A stretch of 64,000 bases of DNA from Whitmania pigra (lineage: Eukaryota > Annelida > Clitellata > Hirudinida > Haemopidae). The position numbers and the translations under genes are program-made. Position 1 is the first letter of the stretch, and the number at the start of each line of letters is the position of its first letter. The notes below the pieces were generated by a model. That model had not been told where the DNA came from. It did no database searches and was given only the letters and a program-made list of their open reading frames with translations. Of the stretch, positions 1 through 17,800 are shown one piece after another. Where the stretch lies: positions 201,001-265,000 of the forward strand of contig JAJTWR010000036.1 of NCBI GenBank assembly GCA_021613335.1, given 5' to 3'.

Positions 1-5893
<5,893 letters not shown>

Positions 5894-5899
5894 TAGCTG

Positions 5900-6968
5900 A
5901 ACCTAATTTAATGAGAGATGAAGAACAATTATACAAGAATTAATTAGTTGGTTGATCAATTTCTGATAATTACTTAACTAACAAACAAATTAATAAATTG
6001 ATCAATTGACTTTAACGTTGCCAAACCTCGGTGTATATGATGATTCATTGTCAAATCATTCCTTCACTATATATATATATTCGACTTCACAGAAGCACGT
6101 GACTAACGACGCGCGATTATCTAAGAAATACCCGCCATTAAATTTTTTTTTTTTTATTTCATTTGTTAGACACAATTGAAGGGTCCAGTTGGATCATTAA
6201 CACAATTGAAAAAACAAAAGCATCGACCGGCATGTACACAAAGGCAGCATATAAATTACTTATTACTCCGCCTTGGATCCTTAGAGGGGTTTCCCCTGTC
6301 TTCAAACGTTTCGGCCTTTTGAGTCTTTAGTCATTGAGTTTCCGGAGAGCGGGCCGCATCCGGTGATCAGCCGGATGTCCCTGTCGGTTTTGACAATGAC
6401 TATGACCATGGACTCCTAAATGTATACCAGGACTGTCAACCTAAGCCTAAAAGTTTCGCCGATATACATCGGGAGGCCATGCGCATAGCTGTACACTTGA
6501 CAGGCTAAAAACAAGCGTGCATTGTATCATTCTTCCTTTGTTTCGCATTCGCTGTACAACTGAAATATATCTTGTTCTGCTTATTTAACAAACTGTTTTA
6601 AAACCGGTCTTTTGAATTTTGTGGATTTACACATCATACATTGGAAAATGCTACAAGAACGTGGGAATTTGGCAGTTCCACTTCGAAGTCGGCGATTGGT
6701 CAGGAGATAACTGATGTAAAGTGGCGAACTTGACCCTCTTTTGTGCTCGAGATATTAGGTTACCGATGAGAAAATGATAAGATAAAGAGGGAAGTTAGCG
6801 GTTTCATTTCAAAAGCGTCGTCATAACAGGGTTGGCGAATTAACCGAGGTCGAGATAAGTAGGTTCCACATTTCTTTCACTTACAAGAAATTCCACCACT
6901 ACTTTTCATCTTGACTCGGGTAGTGAATAGATAAACTGCTATGTACGCGACATAGTTAGTCTTTAGTC
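5900..6968. other. Upstream region of PAN/fucolectin gene; unclassified moderately GC-rich patch
   Basis: 5900-6150 should contain the promoter of the minus-strand secreted protein; I see no clear TATA box. Around 6200-6520 the base composition is less AT-rich and looks like an old repeat, but I could not assign it to a family. No convincing ORF. Confidence 0.3.
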
Positions 6969-8425
6969 ATGAAATGGACGTTAATAAAATACGCACACAT
7001 AGTTAGCCGGTATGAAAATGACGATGATAAACATCATGGTCTAGTCCCTCTAGAATTAAAATTTGCTAAAGTCATTCCGATACATAAATCTGGAGATTAT
7101 AGTCAATTCAATAATTCTAGACCAATTTCCATCTTACCGTATTTTTCTAAACTCATTGAAAAAATTGTTCATAATAGGTTATATGAATATTTTGACAAAT
7201 TTAATCTTTTTAACACTTCACAATTTGGCTTTAGGAAAAATCATTCTACCTATATGCCTTTTTTATTACTTCAGTCTGATATTTCTAATGCTGTAGATTC
7301 TGGAGAAGTTCTCATTGCCTGTTTTCTTGATCTGAAAAAGGCCCTTGATTCTGTGAATAGCCAAATTTTATTTTTTAAACTTGAATATTATGGTGTTAGA
7401 GGCATAGTTTTAAACTGGTTCATTGATTATTTAGCTAGTAGAAAGCAAAGGGTTGTTTGTAATAACACAAACTCTGAAGATCTCATTGTAAATTATGGTG
7501 TACCTCAAGGATCTATTTTAGGTCTACTTTTTCTTGTGTATATGAATGATTTCAATTGTACATCTAATTTGTTTAAGGCATTATTGTATGCTGATGACAT
7601 CGCTGTTTATACTTCCGGTGACAACATCAATAATCTTATTCAATATTTAAATAAAGAACTTCATAAGATCAATAACTGGATTATTGCTAATCGACTTACA
7701 CTTAACATAGCCAAATCAAATTTCATTCTCCAAAAAAGACCATACTTTGTGACTCTCCTCCTTCAATAAATAATATTGATCTTATAAGAGTCACTAGCTT
7801 TGTGTTATACTTGATGAACATCTATCCTGGCATGCACACAAATATATACAGGGTCGAATAGCTAGGAATATTGGTATCATTGCCAGAATTTGTTTTTTCG
7901 TAGATACCAAGACAGCATTACTATTATATTTTTCTTATTTATCCATATCTCACTTACTGTAATATTGTATGGGCATCTACTTATCAAAGTAGTTGTTTAA
8001 ACCAACTATATATTTTCCAAAAGCGTATCATCCGTATAGTATTCTCACTGCCAATTTCATCTCATACAGATTTGACTTTTATGATTAACAATTTATTAAC
8101 TCTTCAACAAATACATAGTCTTCAAACTGCCCTATTTATTTTCTCTTATAATAAGAATGCCCTTCCAGATAAATTTGTAGGTCTTATGTCTGAAAGTGTC
8201 AACTGCACTAAACCTTCATACTCCCTCCGTCATACCCATGAATATAGTCCATCTTTTGCCAAAACCACCCTCAAGCTCTTTTCAATAACATGTTACGGAC
8301 CTAGACTATACAACACCATTCCTTCATCTATCAAAAATCATACACAGACTGGACCATTCATGCTATTATATTTATTATTTAAATTGTCCTACAAATTGTA
8401 CTTAGTTCGTGGTATTCTTGATTAA
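6969..8425 (+). mobile_element. Non-LTR retrotransposon (LINE) reverse-transcriptase remnant, 5'-truncated
   Basis: From about 7040 the plus strand encodes reverse transcriptase blocks in order: KFAKVIPIHKSGDY, RPISILPYFSKLIEKIV, QFGFRKNHST, ACFLDLKKALDSVN, GVPQGSILG and the catalytic LLYADDIAVY. This arrangement is typical of CR1/Jockey-type LINEs. The main frame ends at 7769. Frame changes near 7760-7830 are followed by a second open piece, 8072..8425, resembling the C-terminal tail of such elements (YSLRHTHEYSP, GPRLYNTIPSSIK). The upstream endonuclease region is absent, so the copy is dead-on-arrival and decayed. The 3' end is somewhere near 8430-8510. Confidence 0.85.
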
Positions 8426-8429
8426 CTGT

Positions 8430-8890
8430 TTATTTGACGGGTTTATTATTCGTTTTCTTAATTAATTGATATTTCAGGGTCAGCTTGCTAGCGGAAGCTT
8501 GCGTTTCCTTAAAGCTGATCCATGAGTTCTTTACTAACCCGTATATTGGTGTCTCTTTTGTTTGATTTGTTTTGTTCATTGTGATGATTAATAAAATTGC
8601 TCAAAAATGTAAAAAAAAAAACATCTGAAAGTTTACAAAGACAAGATTTCGCCTCGCGCGTCCAGAAGACTCCACATTCAACAACATCGTTTCGAGGCAG
8701 CACAATATAATTTACAATCATCCACCCGGCCATAACTTTGACTCGACTTGACACGGTTCTCAGAATAATTAATAGTTTCGCATGCTTTGTTCAAAATAAA
8801 GCCGTGCTCAAAGCGCTATTTAGAATACCAGAAAATGAGCTGAGTTTTGCAAAATCTTTTGGAGTTGCTATGGAATTAAAAGTGCAGCAT
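8430..8890. other. Non-coding, nothing recognised
   Basis: Between the LINE remnant and the gag-like remnant. No conserved ORF; one poly(A) run near 8610. Confidence 0.3.
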
Positions 8891-8893
8891 TAG

Positions 8894-9480
8894 TTGCTAA
8901 AGATACAGTGCATGGGGAACAACTTTGCAAGCAGACACTATCCAGGTGGTTCATTCAAAAGTTCAAATAACAAACATGACAACTCAAAAGAGACTTTCAA
9001 ACAGTGCAACACATTCAAGAAGTTCAATGATAGTCATACAAATTCAAGCTTGACTTGCCACAGACGTGGAAGAAAAGGATACTGGGTAGAAGTCTGTTAC
9101 TGCAAAATTATGAAATGCTTAACGTGCGGTAAAGCTGGTCACCTTAGGAAAGCATGTTTTGCAACAAAGTTCAGGAGGGATATTGCCTGCATTAGAACAA
9201 TTCAAGAACCCGACTCACTAAAACAAGAAATCAGATTTGGAGACTCCACGAAGACATTTGAAGTTGATAGTGGTATTGAAGATAATTTTTGCGATGTCAA
9301 AGTCTGGAAAAGGTTGGGTCGTCCCCAACTGAAACCTACAAAGACAATTTACCATTCTGACACAGGAAATATAACTTAAATTAGGAGTTTTTACTAGCCA
9401 GACTTCGACTTGAAATGATTCAACCTGGAAGACAATTACAATTAATGTCACTGACATTGAAGATCTTAATTTAATTGGCC
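8894..9480 (+). pseudogene. LTR-retrotransposon gag/protease-like remnant (CCHC zinc knuckle)
   Basis: The frame 8894..9379 contains an intact CCHC zinc knuckle (CLTCGKAGHLRKAC) and, just before it, a damaged knuckle-like segment. About 50 residues on comes FEVDSGIEDNFCDVKVW, which resembles the active-site region of retroviral-type aspartic proteases with DSG in place of the usual DTG. This order is that of the gag-pol junction in Ty3/gypsy-like elements. The frame is broken soon after, and no LTRs or integrase are seen. This is a decayed endogenous retrotransposon fragment; the superfamily is uncertain. Confidence 0.6.
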
Positions 9481-9629
9481 TAACGTCAGTTTTGAACTAT
9501 TCAAATTTGATGTGAATAAACTTTTTGAGGAACGTTAATTTAGTTTCAAAGTGACAAAAGAATGGGAGAAGCTCTGTTCTGAGGTTACTGTTTCAAACAT
9601 TACAGAACCAAAAGATACTATACACTTCG

Positions 9630-9692
9630 ATTTCAAAAAGGCTTTTGATTCAGTGCCTTACCTAAAATTACTTACAAAACTTCGGGCTTAAG
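9630..9692 (+). pseudogene. Short LINE reverse-transcriptase fragment
   Basis: The plus strand encodes HFDFKKAFDSVPYLKLL, the RT motif with the first catalytic aspartate (family form DFSKAFDSVPH). It is only about 60 bp and the frame stops directly after it, so this is a relic of an element distinct from the one at 6969..8425. Confidence 0.55.
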
Positions 9693-9977
9693 GAATTTCA
9701 TGCAACCTATAAGTACAGATTATCTGACTCCAATTTGTATTAGCGGTTAATTGTGACCCTCTTTTTGGTTGAAACAAATAAGTAAAAAAAAACCCGTGGA
9801 CTTCAACTTGGAGGCTGTTATTGGAAAAACGGGTCTACATTTCTTAGACGAACGGTAAAACAAAAATATTTATTTAGTATAAACGGATAATGCTACTGAA
9901 AATAAGGGTCAAACATGATAGGAAATGGTCATCAAACATGGTAATCAAAATTGCACATACAAATACCAGCATCAAAT

Positions 9978-12254
9978 TTAATTTTTAAGAATGTTTGCAT
10001 AAAGTCCTTTTCCACCACCTAAAACAACATAGTGAACCTTGTTAGCTTTTTGCTTATCTTGCAGAAGACGGACAGTATTGAGAGGAGTGTCTGTGGAGCT
10101 CATTGACCTCATCAAAGCATCTTTCTCAGCTTTCTTCTGCCTTTTTTCTAACTTCTTTTTTCCAGACCCATTTCCATGGAACAAGTGAGACAAATGTCTA
10201 AATTGTTCCTTCTTATCGGAAATAACTTCTCCTTTAGCATCAACATACTTCAATTGTATCTCTGGTTTGTAACCTTGTTTTTCTTTGAACTCGACACCAG
10301 TAGCTGAATATTTACTTCTTCTTCCAGAATATTTGTCATCCATGTCATCTAACCTTTTGTCTTCAATTGAATAATTCTGTGCCTCCAGGTTTGACTGCTT
10401 AGGGGCATTAACTTGTCTTGCAGCATTTGCATCCAAATAACCTTTCTTTGAAGCAAGTTTTAGTGCAGCACCCAAACCATTGTCAATAATTGGCTCTTCA
10501 TCAAGAACGTGATTTTCTTCAACTTTAGTTTCAACTGGCTTCTCGTCTATCTCCACAGATTGCCATCCTTGGTGCTCTGATCCATTATCTCCAGTTTGTT
10601 CTATTTCCATATCTTCACAATCTCCATCCTTGAATGTATTGGGGCCAGTAGAAGATGTCATAAAATCTCCTAGAGTGCGACAAAAGTCTGTTGTTGAGTT
10701 CATATAGAAGTTGTTATTAGGAAGATCAGCATTGCTATTCTCCAAGGGTTCAGACTTTATACGCATCACAAGATTATCAAAGCTAGTCACTTCCTTTTTC
10801 ACTTTTTTGTTTAGTTCCATTTCAAGCCACTCTCTATCATGGCGTAGATCTACTTCTTCATCCATGCCCAACAAATCATCGTCCTCACACTTCTCTAAAC
10901 CCTCCTCAATTTCTTTAACATTTGGCAATTTGGGTTGATCTTCGGCCATAACAGCCTTTGACGGCTGCAAATTAAGTATGGGAGGCACTTCCTCACTGGT
11001 TGATGTGGCCAACAAATCATCAGCTGTCAATTTTACTTTCTTTCTCACATTCTTTTTCATCTTTTTGCTTGGCTTTTTGAAAGTGGCCATTTCTTCCTGA
11101 GTATAATAATTACTTATAGGGAGAAGTTCGGGCAGTCTCAACGTTTCATTGACAATATTCGATCTGACAACATCAGGTTTTTTATCATGTTCAGCTTTGC
11201 CCTGGTCTCCAATCACAAAAGATTCCTTCTTCGGACCTCCCCTAATTTCATCATCATATTTGCTCAAAAGTACTTTCTCTTTAAAGTATCCCTGATCATC
11301 AAATTCTTGGTCATCGTATGGATTATAGACAGGCTTGTTTTTCTTGTTTTCTATATTTTGCAGGGCCTTTTCATCATCAACTATATTAACATTTACCAAA
11401 ACATCATCTCCATCTTCCAAGATTCCCTTGTCTTTCAGGGTAAGAATAACATCTCTTCCTTCCTTAAAGCTATCAATATTGTGCTCAATTTTAAGTCCCT
11501 TTAAATCGCCTGATTTGTAAGCTTTTGTTCCATTTCCAAATTCCTTTTCCACAAGATTTCCAACTCCAAATTCACGATCCAGCTCATCCATTGCTTTAAC
11601 TCTTGCCTCTTCTAATTTCTTCTTAGCTGCTTCTTTCCTGCTTCTTTCCACCCATGCAGCTGCAGACTCATCTTCTGTCATCTGACTATGTAATTTATCC
11701 TTTTCAAATGTCACATTGAATAAGCTTTCTTCAAGTCTCCTTTTGTCTTTCATAATTTGGAGCTTTTCTCTGTAAGCTTCCTCTCTTTTGACATCACTCA
11801 AGTTGATAGCCGGTGCATGTACATCAGGTTTTTCAGTTGATGATTCAGCTTTATCTTTGCTGTCAGCAGATGTCAGAGGTTTAAGTCCAAGTTTAACTCT
11901 AAGCTTGTTTGTTTCCTCAATGCTCAGTGAAAGCTTCTCAGTTGCACCACTCTCTTCATTGTCATCAATTCTTTGTTCTACGCGTTTGACATTATCTTCA
12001 TCTCGTCTTGGTTTCTTTTCTTTCGGTTCTCTAGATGAAGATCTGTGCTTCCTCTTTTGTCTATGATCTTTGTCATCTCTAGATCTTCCAACCTTGTTGT
12101 GTCTGTCTTCTCTGCCGTCTCTTCTTCTCTCATCCCTGTCATCTTCGCGTCTAACATCTCTACTTTCCTTGCGCCTTTGATCTTTATCATCTCTGCGGCG
12201 TTCCTTTGGTTCGTCTCTTGTTTGTTCACCTTTATATCGATTTTGCTCTTTCAT
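9978..12254 (-). CDS. SART1: SART1/Snu66, U4/U6.U5 tri-snRNP component, single exon
   Basis: One uninterrupted frame of 758 codons from the ATG at 12254 (MKEQNRYKGEQ). A frame-extending ATG lies 12 codons upstream at 12290 but adds a hydrophobic stretch unlike the family. Seen: an N-terminal Arg/Asp/Glu/Lys-rich region (about residues 10-100), the conserved block SLSIEETNKLRVKLGLKPL (about 115-133), charged coiled-coil segments, KKMKKNVRKKVKLTADDLL in the middle, HLSHLFHGNGSGK near the end and the family C-terminus (TVRLLQDKQKANKVHYVVL). Length is close to the usual ~800 residues. SART1/Snu66 is needed to recruit the tri-snRNP to the pre-spliceosome in the nucleus. Odd: it lacks introns while nearly every other gene here is finely split. 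No poly(A) tract or flanking duplication marks it as a recent retrocopy. Confidence 0.93.
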   Translation of the reverse strand: MKEQNRYKGEQTRDEPKERRRDDKDQRRKESRDVRREDDRDERRRDGREDRHNKVGRSRDDKDHRQKRKHRSSSREPKEKKPRRDEDNVKRVEQRIDDNEESGATEKLSLSIEETNKLRVKLGLKPLTSADSKDKAESSTEKPDVHAPAINLSDVKREEAYREKLQIMKDKRRLEESLFNVTFEKDKLHSQMTEDESAAAWVERSRKEAAKKKLEEARVKAMDELDREFGVGNLVEKEFGNGTKAYKSGDLKGLKIEHNIDSFKEGRDVILTLKDKGILEDGDDVLVNVNIVDDEKALQNIENKKNKPVYNPYDDQEFDDQGYFKEKVLLSKYDDEIRGGPKKESFVIGDQGKAEHDKKPDVVRSNIVNETLRLPELLPISNYYTQEEMATFKKPSKKMKKNVRKKVKLTADDLLATSTSEEVPPILNLQPSKAVMAEDQPKLPNVKEIEEGLEKCEDDDLLGMDEEVDLRHDREWLEMELNKKVKKEVTSFDNLVMRIKSEPLENSNADLPNNNFYMNSTTDFCRTLGDFMTSSTGPNTFKDGDCEDMEIEQTGDNGSEHQGWQSVEIDEKPVETKVEENHVLDEEPIIDNGLGAALKLASKKGYLDANAARQVNAPKQSNLEAQNYSIEDKRLDDMDDKYSGRRSKYSATGVEFKEKQGYKPEIQLKYVDAKGEVISDKKEQFRHLSHLFHGNGSGKKKLEKRQKKAEKDALMRSMSSTDTPLNTVRLLQDKQKANKVHYVVLGGGKGLYANILKN

Positions 12255-12299
12255 GATTGCAAATAAAAAATTATAAGAGATTATGCTCAATAGATGCCA

Positions 12300-13400
12300 A
12301 GCTTGTAATTGGTTCGAATCTATTCAGTTACCTGATTATATTACCTGCAATATCTGTGTGGCCTATTAATATTTTTTAAGCTTATTCACTAAATTAGAAT
12401 GAATTTAAATGAAGCTCTCTCATTGTCTTTTATGCACCATTCTCCGTTTATATCGAGTCTCAAAAAGATGCTAAATAATGTAATGCAATATAATTTAAAT
12501 ATAATTTTATTAAAATTTAAATACCAATATGATATAATATAATATAGTGTGATTATTATTAATAATAATAATAATTATTATTATTATACTATTATCGTTA
12601 TTATCTTCATTAAATTAATTGCTTAACTTTTTGACTGAGATTTTCAGAGGATGGACCCCTTCGACGAATGCTTCGTAAAGCATAGAACACCACAGTATAG
12701 CATAACGTAACCTTAATCCAATGTTGATGGAAAGGACACATTATACGCAAAATTCTCGAACATCGAGCAACAGAATTTAATCTTATTTGAAATTACGTCA
12801 CTTTATCACATTATTATTAGTAGTATTAAAAAAATCAGCACGGGCCAATGACCCCTCGCCAAAACCGAAGGCACAAGTTATAAATCAACATCCTGAGGCT
12901 AACTGTTCCATTCCCGAACCCCTCTGTTACAAAAAAAAAAACTTTATGCAATCTTTGTGGGACAAACTTGTCATCAATTTCCTTTCATGTCCTCTGGTCT
13001 TTGAATATGTACAGACAGAAAGGGAAGGTTAAACTAAATCTCTCATTCCACTTGTCAACAACTTAAACAACAAAATCAAATCAGCTCTTTTTCTTCTGCA
13101 ACATAAACTTGGCAATTTCAGTTGCTTGACGGCAAATTTTTTTAAATTACAAGTGAGTAAGGTGACAAAGTTGTAGCTAAATGTATTAATTGTGTTAATA
13201 AGTCGCTATCAGGATCGAGACACGCAACGATTTCCTACACCATCTGAAGGTAAGCTTTTTACATTCTCAGCTACATGAAAAATAATTTTTTGTTAAATAT
13301 CAGGATGTATAACACAAACATATATTAAGTTGGAAATGGATATATGACAATAAACAATTCTTATGGAAATAGTATTAGAAGTGTAGTCATTATTAATTTA
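12300..13400. other. AT-rich intergenic region with (AAT/ATT) palindrome
   Basis: Contains the upstream region of SART1 and a self-complementary AAT/ATT run near 12553-12595. An 81-codon open frame at 12787..13032 has no recognisable motif and is probably chance or the decayed 5' part of the adjacent hAT copy. Confidence 0.3.
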
Positions 13401-13405
13401 AAAAA

Positions 13406-13968
13406 TTGTTTGTACGTAGAATGAATTCTACACCAGCTGATCAGGATCAACATTTAGAAATAGTCCTTGACAATGAAGATTATGGATATTATGAGTCTGA
13501 CTTGCAAAAAGTCACTGTTAACAAGATAAACAGTATCCGCACCAATATGATGTATTATTTGTCTGATGCGGAATGTCATTTCTCCAGCCTTGAATCAAGC
13601 CTAGTCAAAAAAATCTTTGTGCGCTATAATACAACGCTGCCATCATCATCATCTCCCGTAGAGAGGTTATTTAGTTCGGAAGGACTGATTGAAACATCAA
13701 GAAGGAACAGACTACATGATTCGATGTTTCAAAAACTTTTGTTTTTAAAAGTTAATAAAAGCTTTGAAAATTGACAGTGTTGAAAAAGTGTGTGCATTTT
13801 TTAGTCAAAGTGACTTGATTTTTATGATTTTTGAAATACTTCTACAAGTGAACCTGATGTTAAGGTGAAATCACATGCGTGAACCTGATTTCGATTTCAA
13901 ATCACTTTTTGTCTGGTGATCTTGATTTTGATTTCCAATCACTCTGAACGTGATTTTACCCATCACTG
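13406..13968 (+). mobile_element. hAT transposase C-terminal remnant with one recognisable terminus
   Basis: The frame 13406..13774 ends in a clear hAT dimerisation motif (YNTTLPSSSSPVERLFSSEG, RNRLHDSMFQKLLFLK). About 190 bp downstream the sequence CCCATCACTG (ending 13968) looks like the inverted form of a hAT-type CAGTGATGGG terminus, preceded by sub-terminal repeats with TCAAATCAC. A matching left end or an 8-bp duplication was not found, so the 5' part is probably lost. Confidence 0.7.
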
Positions 13969-14239
13969 CAAAGTAGATAAAAATTTATATCATGTGCATA
14001 TATATATATACATACGAAGAGTAATATCATGCTCAATCTCAATAAATGACTGAAGGTTTCTCATATTAGTCTTGATTCTATCAAAAATGAAATCGCTTCG
14101 AGTAGCTAGAACGTGCTACCTACAAATAAAACTTTCAACAAACCAAAATTTGACCACGTCACTTCTCTTCTTCATGGCCTTCATTGGCTAAGAGGTGAAA
14201 TGATTACAAGATATCTACACTTGCATTTAATTCCTTTCT

Positions 14240-14470
14240 AGGTCACTTTCCGTCCTAACCGTCTTGCACTTCGCACATCCCGGGAAGGCGAGAGTTTAAT
14301 AAGCAACCAGAGTCTCCTCGCCAAATTCTTTCGGCATGCGGTTAGTCTGTTAATTTGGGTTAGACTACCAATAAATATAACAAACACTGTTCCTGCTAGG
14401 TAGGTTGTTGATATAAAAACTTCTCTTCAAGGAAAGCTACTCTCAACATTGAGGTAATCTTGAAGTTAGA
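14240..14470 (+). pseudogene. LINE ORF2 C-terminal remnant
   Basis: The plus strand encodes RLALRTSREGES, FFRHAVSLLIWVRLPIN and DIKTSLQGKLLS in one frame with a stop in between. This matches the C-terminal tail found after the reverse transcriptase in CR1/Jockey-like elements (Arg-Ala-Val then Trp and LP). Only about 230 bp is recognisable. Confidence 0.5.
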
Positions 14471-14802
14471 CAAAATTAGACGTTAGACACCAAATATCAC
14501 TCCGATTCGTTATAATCATCATTATTTACAATCTCGTCTTCAACTATCTAAATTTCCAGAGTTCTTTGCTTGAGATTGAGTGAATCGATATCCATTAGTA
14601 TGAGGAGTTTAAAATGCTTAATCAAACCACTTAAAAGTTGCATCAATCAAGCATTAAATTAGAAATAACTTACTATGCTTGTTTCTGAAGCATTTTTTTT
14701 TCAAAATGCCCACAATAATTCAATTTGTAAAAGTTGGCATTAAACACGTTGAATGATTTAATGGAATCAAGTCACGTTGCTTTACTGTTTTCGAAATTAT
14801 AT

Positions 14803-17800
14803 TTAATTGCCCATTTGGTCTGAATTAATTTCTCCTGTGAGCCACCATGTCACTATTTCGCCTTTTCCCTGCAGAAGAAAAACCCATTTTAGTGTTTAAT
14901 TTATTAAATTATTTTGTTTCTGCAAAATTTTGAGGCTACCTTCATGTTGACTGGACCTCGCAGTTTTAACTGAAAATTGCCAAAAATACTCAAAATCTCT
15001 TTCGTCTGTGGACTCACGTGAATTTTCATTGCTGCATGACGAATTTAAAAAAAAGTACTTGCATATTCATTTTCATTGGCAAATATTTCACTAAATGAAA
15101 AAAAACGCTCGTGGTTTAAAGTTTATCAAGCAAATAACAAAGTACAATCTTGCTAATGGTAGATTAACACGAACCCTCTCCATTCGATTGCATTCTAGAG
15201 GCAGTGTTAACTGTGTCACCAAACAAGCAGTATCGAGGCATCTTTCTCCCGACAATTCCAGCGCACACAGGTCCTGCAACAAGGGAAGTAATTACTTCAA
15301 ACTGAAAATCATTGCAAAGGTGCAACACTTCCTTACCTGAATGGATACCAATTCTGAGATTGAGTTGGTCTTTTGGTCGATGTCGAATCTTGAAGTTGCG
15401 AGCGGCAGTTAAAAGTTTCAAAGCCATGCGACAAATCTCCCTGGCATGGAGGTTTCCATTTGGTTGGGGGAGACCAGACACGACCATGTAGGCATCGCCT
15501 ATAGTCTCCACCTGAAAATAAAATCTTAGAAATCGCAGAAAATTTTAACATTTAAAATAAAGACTTTGAACACAAGTTTATTTTGTAGAAACCTACTTTG
15601 TAAACATCTAGTGTGTCAATTATGGTATCGAAGGTCGTATAAAGATCGTTGAGAAGGTCGACCACCTATAATTTGTTCAAATTTCTTTTAACTATTTCAT
15701 TTAATTTATAATCAAATGTCTTAAATAAAACAATGAAATGAAATAAAAGTTGCATCTTACCTCCATCGGCGAACTTTCTGCCGACAGTTGTGCGAATCCA
15801 CAGATGTCGCTGAAGTAAATGGTGACATTTTCAAACTTCACTGCTTCAACGGTTTTCCCCTCCATCAGTTGTTCTGCTACAGACCTGGATTAGGAATAGA
15901 ACTCAAATTAAGTTCATTACATGTATAGTAAAATAAAATATGTAAAAACTGTCATGAAATAACTCGAACTAACATTGGCAGCATCATGTAAAGTAGGTCT
16001 TCAGCTCTTTTCTTCTGCTTCAAATAGTCAGACGTTCTCTCCTCCACCAAACCTTCCAGGTTGCCAGCATATTGTTCCATACGTGATAACAGATTATCCA
16101 ATAAATTACCGCTAACATTTCCTTCTCTTTGAACGAAATGGACAGACAATTAAACCGCAATTTTCCATCAAGGAAGTAAAGAAGTGGGTTACTTGTTGAT
16201 AATTTTGATCGGCGACTTGAGTGATTGAAAGTCTGGTCTTTCGTATGGATCTTCGGACCAACATTTCCTGACCAGATTTAGTAATTCATCGCTGCACGGT
16301 TCCTCGTCAAACTGATCTGTCAACGTAGGTCTGAAACTCGGCTTTAGACCGCGTCGAACATTGTCATAAATTTCTAAAATGGTTTTCAAATCTTCATAAA
16401 CAAAGGTCAAAATAGGACCTACAGAAATATAAATAATTGCACCAAAAGGATTAAACTTTTTGTTTTCGATCCAAAAAACTCCCCTTCTGTAGATGATCTC
16501 CTGGCAGATTATGGCAAAGCTATAAACGTCTCCTTTCTGAATGCTTTCTATTGTTGGAGTTGAGGTGCTTCGTAGAAGCTCTGGAGCAGTCCACAATTTG
16601 CCTATTGGTTGATGAATAAATCAATCTATTAATCAGGCTGGAAAACAATATTCAATTCCATAGTGATTACTTTTGCAGTATGAGTAGCTGTCTGAAAGAT
16701 TCGATTGCTTTCTTAGCGATCTGAGACCGAAGTCGGTTATCTTGAGCACGAATCTGCTATCCACGACGCAGTTTGTGCTTTTTAAATTTCCATGAACTTT
16801 TACATCACTACTGTGCAGGTAAGACATTCCCTGGTAAGTAAGTGGTAAATCACATTTTGCGACACTGGTGACATTGTAATGGCATTCGAAAATTGTTCGA
16901 GAGGAATTTTATTAAAGCACGCATCCGGCAACTTATTAATTCAATACCAAAGTTTAATGAGATGAGCAGTCTGGTTGTTTACCATAGAACCATAGGAGTG
17001 TAAAAGCTGTTTATGATAATTATGCTAATCTGATACATTTTCTACAAGAATTCACATGTTCGACATAATATTACGAAATAATTAATGATATCATGATACC
17101 CTTGCAATGTCCTGCATAAGGGAGAACTTGAACATATTATCCAGTTTTATCTGATCATTTTCAAGGACGTCCTACAAAACATATTTATAAAATTACGAAT
17201 TACAAATTTGTCTCCTTCAGTCTTTTGAAGCAACCTGGAGGCTTCCTTTTTGACAATACTCGGTGATGATGCAATTGTTTCCTTGGTCGATGCAGACTCC
17301 AATGAATCGGACAATGTGGTCGTTTTGTAGATCACGCATCTGAGGAGTTCTTATTTAGTTGATTACTTTATTACTTTTATAATCACCACCGTCGTAAACA
17401 CATGAAATCATTCATCTCAAGTTGTCAAAGTCAAGTTGAAGAACCTTTTTGAATTCGATCAACAGATCTCTTGTTATGTTGATATTCTTTTGGATCTTTT
17501 TCACTGCTACGTACGTCGTCTGGCACATTGTTATAAACTGGGTCATAAATCAATCTAAATTTTAAAAGCGCGAATGTTACCTTGTAAAATCCTGTCTTTG
17601 TAAAAACCTGTTTGCTGCCAATGTTTGGTATCATGCCTCTAGCCGAATCGATCGAGGTAAGACTGGCCAACGAAGTTTTCTAATGAAAGGAACTTGACAA
17701 GATTCAAATTCGTTGGGTTTTAAATTGTTTTCCAGTTCAAACTCACGAATGTGAAATTTCGTTCGCTGCTGTTCCTTTCGAACTTTCGCTTCTCAAGTGC

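Noticed and set aside
12787..13032. 81-codon open frame with a hydrophobic start
   Set aside because: No motif and no cleavage-site or family support; next to a hAT relic.
15095..15340. Plus-strand open frame across guanylate cyclase exons
   Set aside because: Antisense shadow of exons 17-18 of the cyclase.
17147..17335. Minus-strand frame [11 protein letters not shown]…
   Set aside because: Wrong frame; the real exon 17235-17339 reads [12 protein letters not shown] in the next frame and fits the kinase-homology domain and splice phases.
17431..17580. Continuous open frame from kinase exon 8 into the following sequence
   Set aside because: A splice from …GFYK to TTYVAVKK restores the VAIK lysine and keeps phase; the read-through frame destroys it.
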